Position numbers and translations under genes: made by a program. DNA of 64,000 nt from Alkalibacterium sp034520745 (lineage in GTDB: Bacteria > Bacillota > Bacilli > Lactobacillales > Carnobacteriaceae_A): NCBI GenBank assembly GCA_034520745.1, contig JAXHNF010000017.1:124001-188000 (forward strand), written 5' to 3'. The notes below the pieces were generated by a model. That model was given only the letters and a program-made list of their open reading frames with translations. It ran no database searches and was not told the DNA's origin. Positions within the stretch are counted from its first letter, which is position 1, and every line of letters begins with the position of its first letter. Of the stretch, positions 1-9,440 are shown piece by piece.

Positions 1-964
1 GATCAAAGTCATTCTCGATCATTTCGGTACCGTCGTCAAGCGGTTCAGCTATCTGTTCTTGTCCGGCGATCAGTCCAGTCAGACGAGCGTCCGCTTTTAC
101 TCGAAAAACCCACTGTCGACCTTGTCCTTTTCCCGTTTCGATCAGGAGACGAAAGAAACGCTGCTTGAGGCATTCAATGCGGCCGAGCATAAGATCCTGA
201 CCAGCAGTACCCTGTCCGTGAACGATTCGGTGTATTATTTGCAGAAACAGCTGGGAATCGAAAACAAGCAGCTGGACGTCTACGCCTCGCCGTATGATTA
301 CAGCAGGCAGGCGAAACTGTTCGTGACGACGGATGCCGACATGCACAAGCAGGAAAAAACGAGCGTGTCGGTCACCTTCATCACGGAACAGATCGACCAG
401 ATCCTGAGTCAGACAGATGAAAACTGCCTGGTCCTTTTCCGGTCGCATGACATGATCCAGCGGGTCTATCAGGCGCTGAAACGGCGGAGCCATCTGAAAG
501 ATAAGACGATCTTGGCCCAGACATTTCCGGCAGCGCCGTCAAGCTGACGAAGCAGTTCAAGAAAGCGCGTCAGAGCGTGATTTTAGGCTCGGACAGTTTC
601 TGGGAAGGCGTGGATTTCCCGCTCGATGAACTGAAGATCGTCATCATCACCAAGCTGCCGTTCGATTCACCGGACATGCCGATGGTCAAAAAACGCCATG
701 AGGAACTGCGCAGCCGGGGCGACAACCCGTTCGTGCACGACGTTCTGCCGCGGGCTGTGATCCGCTTCAAGCAGGGGCTCGGCCGGCTGATCCGTATCAC
801 AAAACGATAAAGGCGTCTGGATCGTTCTGGACCGCCGTTTTGTCGAAGCGAGCTATGCGTCCGTCTTTTTGAATTCTCTCCCTGAGAAGCTGGAAGTCGA
901 CGAACGTCCTTTGTCCGAGATCATCCAGGAAGTGTCCGCCTTTTTTAAAAGTGACGAAACATAA
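1..964 (+). CDS. dinG: DinG-family ATP-dependent helicase/exonuclease, C-terminal part
   Basis: The window opens inside this gene, so the N-terminus is missing. The visible part is the C-terminal half of a superfamily 2 (XPD-like) DNA helicase, which in Firmicutes is often fused to an N-terminal exonuclease domain. GSDSFWEGVDFPL and GLGRLIRI match the late helicase motifs (V/VI) of DinG; the arginine of motif VI contacts ATP. The product is read in three frames, shifting near 528 and near 811 (AAACGA-TAAAGG, where about two bases seem lost), and ends at the TAA at 962-964. The order dinG-ypmB-asnS is the usual Lactobacillales one. It acts in the cytoplasm in DNA repair and replication-conflict processing. 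Confidence 0.88.
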
Positions 965-1087
965 GTGATAAAACGTCTGATTCGTGCTTTTCTCTAAAAT
1001 GCCTTATTTATTTATCAGGTCTGATTTGCTATACTAAGAGAGTTGATTATAAACGTTTTTCAGGCAAGAGGATCAGAGGAGAATAGA

Positions 1088-1561
1088 GTGAAGAAAGTTA
1101 TCATAGGACTCGTGATCGCACTGAGCGTGTTCATTTTAGGTTCATTGGTGCTGTACCAGCGGGCCAGTGCACCGTATGCCCAGGCAAGGAACGAAACCGT
1201 CACTTTTTTAACTGAACGGACAGATCTTGCCCAGTCAGAAGATTTCTACTGGTACAACGGCGAGGAAACGATCTTTTCCGTCAGAGGCTTCAGCGAAGAA
1301 GGGGAAGAAAAACTCTACATCGTCAAGCAAACCGGCGGCGAGATCCGGACGTATGACGTACCGGGCACCATGACCGAACAGGAAGCGATCAGACAGACGA
1401 GACAGGCAAGAGAACCGAAACGCATCCTGAACGCCAAGGTCGGCTGGATGAATGACCGGCCCATCTGGGAAGTCACATACAAAAATGACAATGACCGGCT
1501 GGGGTACTACATCATCGATCTTGAGACCGGTGAATGGGTACGCACGATCGATAATATTTAA
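1088..1561 (+). CDS. ypmB: YpmB-like membrane-anchored protein (DUF5590)
   Basis: A small protein of unknown function always found next to asnS in this group. I chose the GTG at 1088 over an in-frame ATG at 1043 because GAGGAG lies just upstream of the GTG, giving 157 residues, close to B. subtilis YpmB. Residues about 3-24 form one hydrophobic segment, so the protein is probably anchored with its bulk outside. The C-terminal half (IYIVKQTGGEIR..., VTYKNDNDRLGYYIIDLETG) resembles the tandem PepSY-like fold of this family. A TATACT-like -10 (about 1030) lies upstream. The gene is intact. Function is unknown. Confidence 0.82.
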   Translation: MKKVIIGLVIALSVFILGSLVLYQRASAPYAQARNETVTFLTERTDLAQSEDFYWYNGEETIFSVRGFSEEGEEKLYIVKQTGGEIRTYDVPGTMTEQEAIRQTRQAREPKRILNAKVGWMNDRPIWEVTYKNDNDRLGYYIIDLETGEWVRTIDNI

Positions 1562-1610
1562 CGAAGAGACAGCATTGAAATGAAACTATTTAGGTGAAGG
1601 AGACTGCACA

Positions 1611-2906
1611 GTGAAGAAGATACAAATCATCGACTCAAAAAACCATGTGGGCGAAAAAGTCAAGATCGGAGCCTGGGTCGCCAACAAACGTTCAAGCGGA
1701 AAAATCGCCTTTCTCAGCCTGCGTGACGGCTCGGCCTTTTTCCAGGGCGTCGTCGTCAAGAGTCAGGTCGACGAAGCGGTTTTTGACAAGGCAAAAAGCC
1801 TGACACAGGAAAGTTCCATCTGGGTCACAGGCACGATTTCTGAGGACGCCCGTTCAAAATTCGGATATGAGATACATATCGAAGACATCGAGGTGATCAG
1901 CGAAGCAGTCGATTACCCGATCACCCCCAAGGAACACGGCACCGAATTTCTGATGGACAACCGCCATCTGTGGCTGCGTTCAACCAAACAGCATGCCATC
2001 ATGCAGGTCAGGAATGAGATCATCCGTGCGACTTATGAATTCTACAACAATGAAGGCTTCGTCAAGATCGATCCGCCTATTCTGACCGGGAACGCCGCGG
2101 AAAACACGACGGAACTGTTCCAGACGAAGTACTTTGACCGTGATGCTTTCTTGTCACAAAGTGGTCAGCTTTATATGGAAGCGGCCGCTATGGCAATGGG
2201 ACGTGTCTTCTCATTCGGCCCGACCTTCCGTGCGGAAAAATCCAAGACCCGCCGTCACCTGATCGAATTCTGGATGATGGAACCGGAAATGGCCTTTATG
2301 GACCATGACGACTCACTGGAAGTCCAGGAAAAATACGTCGCTTACCTGGTACAGAGTGTCCTGGACAACTGCGACCACGAACTGGATATCCTTGAGCGTG
2401 ACAAAGAACTGCTGAAAAAATATACTGAACTGCCTTATCCGCGCGTTTCGTATGACGAAGCGGTCGATCTGCTGCAGAAGAACGACTTTGACGTGACCTG
2501 GGGCGAAGACTTCGGTTCACCTGAAGAGACCTTCATTGCCGAACAGTACGACAAGCCCGTCTTTATCGTGAACTATCCGAAAGCGATCAAACCGTTCTAC
2601 ATGAAGCGTCATCCGGAACGCGACGATGTCGTCTTGTGTGCCGACATGATCGCCCCTGAAGGCTACGGTGAGATCATCGGCGGTTCCCAGCGTGAAGATG
2701 ACTACGAGACTCTGCGTCAGGAAATCGTCGACTTTGGTCTGAACGTGGCCGACTATGAATGGTACCTCGATCTGCGCAGATACGGCAGCGTGCCTCATTC
2801 AGGATTCGGCTTAGGCCTGGAACGTATGGTGACATGGCTCAGCGGAACCGAACACATCCGTGAAGCGATCCCGTTCCCGCGTCTATTGAACCGCATTTAC
2901 CCTTAA
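1611..2906 (+). CDS. asnS: Asparaginyl-tRNA synthetase
   Basis: A class II synthetase that charges tRNA-Asn with asparagine in the cytoplasm. The 431-residue product is intact, one of the few long unbroken genes here. It has an N-terminal OB-fold anticodon-binding domain (about 1-110) and a class II catalytic core. Motif 2 is visible as PTFRAEKSKTRRHL and motif 3 as GFGLGLERMV near the C-terminus, which ends PFPRLLNRIYP as usual in AsnRS. The start is a GTG preceded by GAAGGAGA with seven bases of spacing. It lies 49 bases after ypmB and probably shares its transcript. A hairpin with a T-run follows. Confidence 0.96.
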   Translation: MKKIQIIDSKNHVGEKVKIGAWVANKRSSGKIAFLSLRDGSAFFQGVVVKSQVDEAVFDKAKSLTQESSIWVTGTISEDARSKFGYEIHIEDIEVISEAVDYPITPKEHGTEFLMDNRHLWLRSTKQHAIMQVRNEIIRATYEFYNNEGFVKIDPPILTGNAAENTTELFQTKYFDRDAFLSQSGQLYMEAAAMAMGRVFSFGPTFRAEKSKTRRHLIEFWMMEPEMAFMDHDDSLEVQEKYVAYLVQSVLDNCDHELDILERDKELLKKYTELPYPRVSYDEAVDLLQKNDFDVTWGEDFGSPEETFIAEQYDKPVFIVNYPKAIKPFYMKRHPERDDVVLCADMIAPEGYGEIIGGSQREDDYETLRQEIVDFGLNVADYEWYLDLRRYGSVPHSGFGLGLERMVTWLSGTEHIREAIPFPRLLNRIYP

Positions 2907-2931
2907 TACTAACAAATATTTTTTCTGGAAG

Positions 2932-2966
2932 GAGGATTGGGACTAAACCCCCAGTCCTTTTTTCAT
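2932..2966 (+). terminator. Rho-independent terminator after asnS
   Basis: AGGATTGGG pairs with CCCCAGTCCT (one T-G wobble) around a short A-rich loop and is followed by TTTTTT. It separates asnS from dnaD. Confidence 0.75.
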
Positions 2967-3003
2967 AAACGTGACGTGACGAATGACCCGAAGGAGGCCA
3001 ACG

Positions 3004-3722
3004 ATGAACAAAAACCCCTTATTTGAATGGATCAGTGCCGGAACGACCGCCGTCCCGAACTATCTGCTCAAACACTACCGCAAGATCGGCCTGGAGCAAT
3101 GAACGACCTGGTCACGCTCCTAGCAGCTGCTTTCACTGGTCGAAAACGGTCAGCGTTTCCCGGACAGTCAACTGCTGGCCGAACGCCTGGACGTTTCGCG
3201 CGAGGAGGCCTTCAAAGCCATCCATCAGCTGATGACCAAAAAAGTGCTGACGATCGAGACCCGCTCGGACGAAGAAGGCAAGACGGTCGACGAGTTTTCC
3301 TTCGACCTGCTTTACGAAAAACTGACGACGCTTATACTTCAGGATATGAAACAAGAAGAATCAGAGAAGGAAGTCCTGGCTTCCAAGAATCTGTATCAGC
3401 TGTTTGAAGAAGAATTCGGACGCAGCCTGTCCGCGATGGAGATCCAGACACTGAATATGTGGATCGACGAAGACAAATACCGGCCGGAGCTGATCGAAAT
3501 GGCGCTCAGAGAAGCGGTCCTGAACCAGGTCTACAGCCTGAAATACATCGACCGCATCCTCTTGACCTGGGAGAAGAAAAATATCCGGACCAAGGAACAG
3601 GTGGAAAAAGATCCAAGCACTTCAGACAGAAACAGACGAATGACGTGACCAAAGAGACGTCGGATCCGGACGAAAAGCCGGTACCGATGTACAACTGGCT
3701 GAAAGATAAATTTGACAATTAA
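3004..3722 (+). CDS. dnaD: DnaD-family replication initiation protein
   Basis: A primosomal protein that helps load the replicative helicase with DnaB and DnaI. The start ATG at 3004 follows CGAAGGAGG. The N-terminal winged-helix region is seen in pieces (LLKHYRKIGL, then ERLDVSREEAFKAIHQLM). The DnaD C-terminal domain is visible as LYQLFEEEFGRSLSAMEIQ and MWIDEDKYRPELI, with the YxxxI-type segment LKYIDRILLTWEKKNI. Breaks near 3100-3125 and near 3630 split the frame. After the second break the true end is MYNWLKDKFDN at 3722. It lies 18 bases before nth, as in Bacillus and Enterococcus. Confidence 0.9.
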
Positions 3723-3740
3723 GCTGGAGGAGAACCTGAT

Positions 3741-4466
3741 TTGACTGCATCTAAAAAACTGCTTACAAAAAAAGAGACCACAGAACTGATCGAAGCGATG
3801 GGTGAGCTGTATCCCAATGCGAAAGCGGAACTGACGCATAAAAATGCGTTCGAGCTCCTCATCGCCGTCATCCTGAGTGCGCAGACGACGGACGTGGGCG
3901 TGAACAAGGTCACCCCGCGCCTGTTTGAAGCCTATCCGACCCCTGAAGCGATGATGGAGGCGGATGTCAACGAGATCATGGACAAGATCAAGACGATCGG
4001 CCTTGTACCGGAACAAAGCGAAAGTTTATAAAAAAATGTGCCACGCAGCTGGTGGAGGAGTTTGACGGAGAGGTGCCGAGTACGCACAAGGAGCTGCAGA
4101 GCCTGGCCAGCAGTCGGACGCAAGACCGCCAACGTGGTCATGAGCGTCGCCTTTGACGAGCCGGCGATCGCTGTCGATACCCACGTGGAACGGATCAGCA
4201 AGAAGTTCCAGATCGTCGACCCGAAAGCGACGGTGGTCCAGGTCGAAAAAGCGCTGATGAAGAAACTGCCCAAAGAACTGTGGAGCATCGCGCATCACCG
4301 CATGATTTTCTTCGGACGCTACCAGTGCCCGGCCCGTGCTCACGATCACGACGCGTGCGTCCGGAAAGTGGCTGAGATCATCAGAAACAAGCACGACCAG
4401 ACAGAGGAAAATTTTGCAGAACAGAGAAACAATAACGTTTTCATATCACAGACACATACGTTATAA
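3741..4466 (+). CDS. nth: Endonuclease III (DNA glycosylase/AP lyase)
   Basis: Removes oxidised pyrimidines in base-excision repair. The start is a TTG at 3741 after CTGGAGGAG. The helix-hairpin-helix is visible as LAGVGRKTANVV with the catalytic lysine, and the GPD aspartate lies in VDTHVERISKK. Frame shifts occur near 4010 and near 4112. The C-terminal iron-sulfur loop is odd: after FFGRYQC only one further cysteine (DHDACVRK) is seen, not the usual four-cysteine pattern. Either the loop is degenerate, as in some streptococcal Nth proteins, or compensating errors hide it. The last 20 or so residues look non-homologous, so the stop at 4466 may not be the true one. Confidence 0.88.
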
Positions 4467-4467
4467 T
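4439..4467 (+). promoter_or_regulatory. Possible promoter of the aminotransferase gene
   Basis: TTTCAT (4439-4444) and TATAAT (4462-4467) are 17 bases apart. It overlaps the apparent end of nth. An imperfect direct repeat (ACGTTATAATTATAG / ACGTTATAGTTATG) covers the -10 and the bases after it and could be an operator. Confidence 0.4.
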
Positions 4468-4504
4468 TATAGATATTACGTTATAGTTATGAAGGGAGCA
4501 CCTT

Positions 4505-5752
4505 ATGAGTCAACAGGAAACACGGTTAGATATAGTGAGAGGCCAGTATGCGCTCTACAAGGAACGTCCGATGGATCTGACCCTTGCGAGGGGGATTCCT
4601 TCTCAGAAGCAGCTGAAACTGTCTGAGAGCCTGATCAATGACGTTAAAATCGAAGACTTCTTGAGTGAAGACGAGATCGATATCCGCAACTACGGCGGCC
4701 TTTACGGCATCAGAGAAGCGCGGGAACTCTTCGGCACAGCTTTTGAACACGACCGTCGAAGAAACGTTCGTCGGCGGGAACTCAAGCCTTCAGCTCATGT
4801 ATGAAGTCATCAGCCATAACATGCTTACCAGAGAAAACAGCTGGAACAAGGAAGAGACCGTCAAGTTCATCTGCCCGAGCCCCGGCTATGACCGCCACTG
4901 GTTCATGCTGGAACACATGGGCATCGAGATGATCCCGGTGGAACTGACCGGCAGTGGTCCCGACATGGAAGTGGTCGAGAAACTGGTTTCCCAGGATCCG
5001 GCCATCAAAGGCATGTTCGTGGTGCCGAAATACAACAACCCCACCGGCGAGTCCGTCACGGATGACGTGGTGGACCGTCTGGCCGGCATGCACACGGCAG
5101 CGGAGGATTTCCTGCTTCTATGGGACAATGCCTATGCCGTGCACGACCTGACGGAAGAGAAAGTGACCGTCAAGGACATCCTGAAAGCCTGTAAAGACGC
5201 CGGCCATTCTGACCGCGTGATCCAGTTCGTGTCGACGTCCAAGATGACGCTGCCGGGCGCCGGCGTGGCTGCCATGGGTGCGTCCGAGGACAACATCAAA
5301 GAATGGGCCATCATTTCAGCAAGCAGGTGATCAGTTTCGACAAGATCAATCAGAAACGTCATGTCAACTTTCTGAAAGACATGGAGACCATCGAGGCGCA
5401 TATGGCCAAGCACGCCGAGATCCTCGGGCCCAAGTTCGAATGGATCGAAGCGATCCTGTCGGCCTATTTCCACGGCGAGCGCGAGTCGTTTGTGAGCTGG
5501 ACGTCTCCGAAAGGCGGCTACTTCGTTCATCTGACGACTGAAGAAGGCTGCGCCGCGAAGATCGTTCAGAAGATGACAGACATTGGCATTTCTCTGACGC
5601 CGGCGAACGCCGCCTATCCTTACGGCATCAACCCGCTGGACAACAGCATCCGACTGGCACCGAGCTTTGCCAAGCTGGATAATCTGGAGATCGCGATGGA
5701 AGCCTTATGCATCTGCATCGAACTGGTCACACTGGAAAAATACGAAAGATAA
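4505..5752 (+). CDS. PLP-dependent aminotransferase, aspartate aminotransferase-like (PF12897 type)
   Basis: A fold-type I aminotransferase of about 415 residues. The N-terminal DLTLARGIPSQKQL matches the 'DLTRGKP' signature of the aspartate aminotransferase subgroup typified by C. glutamicum AspB. KYNNPTGESVTDD carries the substrate and cofactor loop, LLLWDNAYAVHDL the PLP aspartate, and FVSTSKMTLPGAGVA the Schiff-base lysine. Start ATG at 4505 follows GAAGGGAG. The frame shifts near 4735 and near 5310. Substrate specificity cannot be read from sequence; aspartate/2-oxoglutarate is the family default. A YtxH-like gene follows after 16 bases. Confidence 0.85.
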
Positions 5753-5768
5753 ACAAGGAGGAGTTCAC

Positions 5769-6098
5769 ATGTCAAAAACAAGTTTTGGACTGGGCGCAGA
5801 CTTGGCGCACTGGCAGGGGCCGGCAGCCTGCTTACATTCGCACCGCAGTCAGGCGGAGAGTTTCAGGATGATATGAAACTGAAAGCCAAGAGAAGCCAAG
5901 AAAAAAGCCATTATTCGCATGGACGAAGCCGTGATGGAAACAGAGATCTGGCTGGATCAGAAACTCTCTGAACAGGACATCCGAAACGAACCCGTCAAGT
6001 ACGAACGGACGCTGGACAACGTCGCAGAAGCTCCGGCGCATGCGTACAACGATACGGTAAGTACTACGGAAACACCTGACGTTTTCAAGAAGAAATAA
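5769..6098 (+). CDS. YtxH-like small protein
   Basis: A protein of about 109 residues, broken by one or two frame shifts between about 5797 and 5895. Start ATG at 5769 follows AAGGAGG. Corrected, the N-terminus is a Gly/Ala-rich hydrophobic stretch (FGLGA..., then LLTFAPQSGGEFQDDMKL), the glycine-zipper and 'AP.SG.E.R.D' pattern of YtxH/Gsy-type stress proteins. The rest is charged and helical. It ends TPDVFKKK. Family members are small membrane-associated proteins without known biochemistry. It may be cotranscribed with the aminotransferase and is followed by a strong terminator. Confidence 0.6.
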
Positions 6099-6116
6099 AA
6101 TGATCGAGATCGGAAG

Positions 6117-6146
6117 GAGAAAAGCCTGGGCTTTTCTCTTTTTTTA
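6117..6146 (+). terminator. Rho-independent terminator after the YtxH-like gene
   Basis: GAGAAAAGCC is followed at once by GGCTTTTCTC and a run of seven T. The inner pairs must open to make the loop. Confidence 0.85.
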
Positions 6147-6241
6147 TTTTTCTGAAAATCAGTAAGGATCGTGTTGGTATTTGTCATGGATTTGTCAGCA
6201 TTCGGCAGGTTCGTCAGGGTAAGGTAACTTGATGGACTTAG

Positions 6242-6527
6242 CCGAACTTGGCAAAGTTCGGTATTCGAGAGCTTTTCTGCATCGTTTAAAGTGCCGAAGT
6301 CGGGCGGCGGTTCAACCGTTTGCAGCGAAAAAGGTCTGCTGTAATTGCCGAAGAGGGGCTTGTTCGGTCATTAGCGGCGATTCTTGTGTTTCTAAGTGTC
6401 GAACAAAGGTAACTTCGACACTTAGAAGCCAGACGACTTTTAGCTAACTGCCGAATTACCGGCGGTTCGGTCTTTGCGGAAGAAACCGCTGCGCAACGTG
6501 CCGAACCTGTCCCAGCTCTAACTTCGA
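6242..6527. repeat. Hairpin array A: six units, about 52-bp period
   Basis: Hairpin centres fall at about 6251.5, 6304 (poor), 6357.5, 6408.5, 6460.5 and 6514, spacing 51-54. The core arms are CCGAA...TTCGG around ten interior bases. Unit 1 has an 8-bp stem (CCGAACTT/AAGTTCGG). Unit 4 (6391-6426) has a perfect 13-bp stem, TCTAAGTGTCGAA with TTCGACACTTAGA. There the outer C-G pair is replaced by T-A on both arms, a compensated change. The array lies between the terminators of two convergent genes. No ORF with coding character covers it. Confidence 0.75.
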
Positions 6528-6577
6528 ATGACAGAGACTTTCGAACACAGCTAAAACAGCTTTTTCAGCATAGAAAA

Positions 6578-6619
6578 GACCCCGAAGCGCAGTATGCATC
6601 GATACTGCGTTTCAGGGTC
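6578..6619 (-). terminator. Terminator of the minus-strand DUF2188 gene
   Basis: GACCC..CGCAGTAT pairs with ATACTGCG..GGGTC around a six-base loop. On the minus strand the stem is followed by TTTTC, so it serves the gene at 7087-6624. Confidence 0.75.
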
Positions 6620-6623
6620 TATC

Positions 6624-7087
6624 TTATTCTAATAAACCTAATCCTGCCGGTCGCCAGTCTTGGGTGAAGCGGATCGACGGAGGTGCTCGTTTGTTCTCGG
6701 CGATCTCTCTGGCTCGCGTCCACCGCCTCATTCCTCTCCTCGTGCGTTGAATCGGCGCGCTTGGCTTCTGTTGGTCCGGACTTTCCAGTCGTCCTCTTCA
6801 TAGTAGACCAGCACGTCATGGTCCAGCGGTTCCGCGTTGACCGGCGTGTCGTGGGCGTCGCGCTTTGCTCGGGCGGTCGGCATACTCCGATAGGGCTTTG
6901 CGTTCGTCCTTTGAGGCGTCAGCCGATTCCATTCTTTGGCCTGACTGGGTGGCCACTGGACTGGCACGGCCGTCCGTCCATAGCCGTCGGGGGGCCAGCG
7001 CATTGGCGATATCGATCGCTTTTTTCCGGACGACGTGGTCCAGATTTTTAAATGAATCGGGATAATCTTGTACATATTCCAAGGCAT
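6624..7087 (-). CDS. DUF2188 (YdaT-like) stress-associated protein, frame-broken
   Basis: Read across several frame shifts, this minus-strand gene encodes a protein of about 150 residues. The start is MPWNMY at 7087. Next come YPDSFKNLDHVVRKKAIDIA and a segment leading to QAKEW, the N-terminal pattern of YdaT-like proteins. The C-terminal part has the DUF2188 core (VLVYYEEDDWKVRTNRSQ, then EAVD-A-R-AEN-TSV). It ends DWRPAGLGLLE at the TAA complementing 6624-6626. B. subtilis YdaT is a general-stress protein of unknown activity. The indel density here is among the highest in the window, so true decay cannot be excluded. It is divergent from rlmA. Confidence 0.62.
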
Positions 7088-7182
7088 GAGCCGTTTCATC
7101 CCTTCATCTTTGTTGGCTTTCGTTATATCATGGATAAGCAGTAACGTCTAGGCACTAGGCTATGAAATCGAGGTCTACGATC

Positions 7183-8060
7183 ATGAAAAAAGTAGATATA
7201 AGGGCATACGGTCTCCTGCTGGAGCATCTGGATCTCGTCCCAGAGTGTCCGTGTGTGTCAGAACGCGTCTTCTAGGCATAATGGACGGGCAACCAGGTGA
7301 GTCTGCGACGACAAGGTCATGCGTTCGACCTGTCGAAAAAAGGGACGCTGCATCTGCTTCTTGAAGCCTGCGAAGTCGGAATATACCCGCGAGGTGCATG
7401 CTGTCCAGACAGCGCACTGCACGTATGGGGGTCTGGCAGCCGATGCTGGACAAACTCTTTGTACCCGCTGATTATGGACAAAGACGGCGCGACGCTGGAT
7501 GTCGGGTGCGGCGAAGGGGCTCACAGTGCCTACCTCAGGGAGAAGGGAGCTCTCGGGTCCGCATCGATCGCCTTTGATATTTCCAAAGAAGGCGTCGATT
7601 TACGGCGCAGCCAGCTACGTCGAAGAGACATCTCTTCCTGGTCGCGGATCTGGCGCAGTCGCCATTTGAGACGGAGAGATTCGACACGATACTGAATATC
7701 TTGTCCCCATCCAATTATGAGGAATTTGACCGGCTCCTGAAACCCGGCGGACGGGTCATCAAAGTGATCCCGGGAGAGGACTATCTGAAGGAACTGCGAG
7801 CGCTCCAGCCGGGAAGACAGGCAGGCAGTCATTCCAACAAAGAGGTCAAGAGACAAATTCAAGGAGGCATTATCCGGCCGCATTCAGGCAATATGAGGTG
7901 CGTTACACGGTTCGAGCTGACTGATGAAGAGGTCAGCGGATTTCCTCAACATGACGCCGCTCGGGCTGGCACATCGATGCAGTGAAGACGGCAGACAAAG
8001 AACATCATGGCGGGAGATCACGGTCGACATGGTGATCTTAGCTGGAAGCAAGCGCAATAG
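7183..8060 (+). CDS. rlmA: 23S rRNA (guanine-N1)-methyltransferase RlmA-like, frame-broken
   Basis: A SAM-dependent rRNA methyltransferase of the RlmA (RrmA/TlrB) family, reconstructed over at least five frame shifts. The start MKKVDIRAYGLLLEHL (ATG 7183) leads into a zinc-ribbon region (CPCVS... in shifted frame) and then GHAFDLSKKGTLHLLL, a family signature. SAM motif I is TLDVGCGEGAHSAYL (about 7490-7540). FDTILNILSP and LLKPGGRVIKVIPGEDYLKEL follow. The end is uncertain: ITVDMVILAGSKR followed by a shifted TAG at 8058 or an in-frame stop at 8127. Being non-essential, this gene could be a real pseudogene, but the surroundings argue for sequence error. Confidence 0.72.
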
Positions 8061-8362
8061 AGTAGATAAGTCTGGAACATTATCTTTGACTACCGCGATA
8101 TCAGGGCCTTGTGTTATATTATTATAGAAGTGATATTATGGACTGCATAAGCTATTTTGGTTCATCGGCTTTTATCAGTCACCCCATCAGAAGCTGATAA
8201 AAACAAGTGAATTCCAAAGGCTTCATTAACGTATCTTCTCGCAGTGCTAGACACCGAGGCGGTACGTTTTTTCTGTGTGTACCCGAAATTTAATCAACTT
8301 GACTTCTTTCAGCAGGTTTGAATGGTGTATAATACGAGTAGAACAAAAAAGGAGACTAAGAT
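8061..8362. other. Gene-free stretch with hairpins and the ddl promoter
   Basis: No coding signal was seen. TTTTATCAG (8170-8178) pairs with CTGATAAAA (8194-8202). AACGTA (8228-8233) pairs with TACGTT (8263-8268) before a T-run, a likely terminator for rlmA. A -10 TATAAT lies at 8328-8333; the nearest TTGACT (8299-8304) is 23 bases away, too far for a normal spacer unless bases were inserted. AAGGAG precedes ddl. Confidence 0.55.
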
Positions 8363-9399
8363 ATGGATATAGTAGTACTTGCAGGCGGCTACAGCCACGA
8401 GCGTGAAGTGTCGATGAGCTCAGGCAGTCTGATAGCCAACGCCTTGATGAAAAACGGGCACCGGGTCATTTTACTTGATCTTTACTTCGGAACAGATCAG
8501 GCCGTGACTTTTGAGGAAGCCTTTGAAAAATTAAAAAAAGACAACTACGAATACAAAGTGAAACGACAGATCCCTGACTTGAATGCCTTGCGCGCTCAGA
8601 AGGAAAAACCAGACGAGATGATCGGCGAGAACGTGATCCCGATCGCCCAGTCAGCTGACCTGGTCTTTCTGTCCCTTCACGGTGAACTTGGCGAAAACGG
8701 GCAGCTCCAGGCTGTGTTCGACTTGTATGACATCACGTATACCGGCACGGGCTACATAGGCAGTGCCTTGGCCATGAACAAGATCCTGGCCAAGGAAGTC
8801 ATGTCCCAGCAGGGTGTGCTGACACCGACATGGGAAGTGCTCGGCGAAGGCCAGTCTCCCAAGACACCGGTGCCATGCGTCGTCAAACCGGATGCCAGCG
8901 GATCGAGCATCGGCGTGTATCTGGTTGAAAAAGACGAAGACTAGAAGCGGCGATCAAAGACGCCAGAAAATATTCAAATGACGTTCTCATTGAAGAAATG
9001 ATTGAAGGGCGCGAGTTTTCCATCGGTATCCTGGAAGACCAGGCCCTGCCGCCGATCGAGATCATTCCCAAATCCGGCTTTTACGATTACGAGAACAAAT
9101 ATCAGGAAGGCGCGACCGTCGAGATCTGTCCGGCCGAGATCAGTGGCGTGCTGACTGCAACAAGATGCGAGGCGAGTGGCCAAGCGTGTGCACGAGGCTT
9201 TAAGGCTGGAGTACTACTCGCGGAATCAGACTTCATGGTGAATGTCGCTGGAACTGCAGACATCTACTGCATCGAAGCCAACACGCTGCCGGGCATGACC
9301 CCGACGAGCCTGTTCCCGCAGGAAGCCGCTGCCATGGGGATCGACTACAATACTTTATGCGACAGACTGGCCCAGCTGGCCGCAGACAAACGCAACTAA
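8363..9399 (+). CDS. ddl: D-alanine--D-alanine ligase
   Basis: An ATP-grasp ligase making D-Ala-D-Ala for peptidoglycan precursors. The N-terminal HEREVSMSSG glycine/serine loop, the SLHGELGENGQLQ loop and the ATP-grasp core (MNKILAKEVM, VVKPDASGSSIGV) are visible. NKYQEGATVEI carries tyrosine at the omega-loop position where D-Ala-D-Lac ligases usually have phenylalanine, so D-Ala-D-Ala is the expected product (inference). IEANTLPGMTPTS is the metal-binding end. The frame shifts near 8941 and again between about 9170 and 9240. ATG at 8363 has AAGGAG upstream. It is followed 41 bases later by queG. Confidence 0.92.
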
Positions 9400-9440
9400 C
9401 AGAGACATAAAAAGAACATGTAGAAGAAAGGAGACGCGTG

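Noticed and set aside
2296..2798. Minus-strand ORFs inside asnS and many other antisense ORFs
   Set aside because: They are shadows of conserved plus-strand genes, without ribosome binding sites or family similarity.
4450..4500. Direct repeat ACGTTATA(A/G)TTAT(A)G before the aminotransferase gene
   Set aside because: Only two imperfect A/T-rich copies overlapping a promoter were seen. It could be an operator, but there is no regulator nearby and chance is likely.
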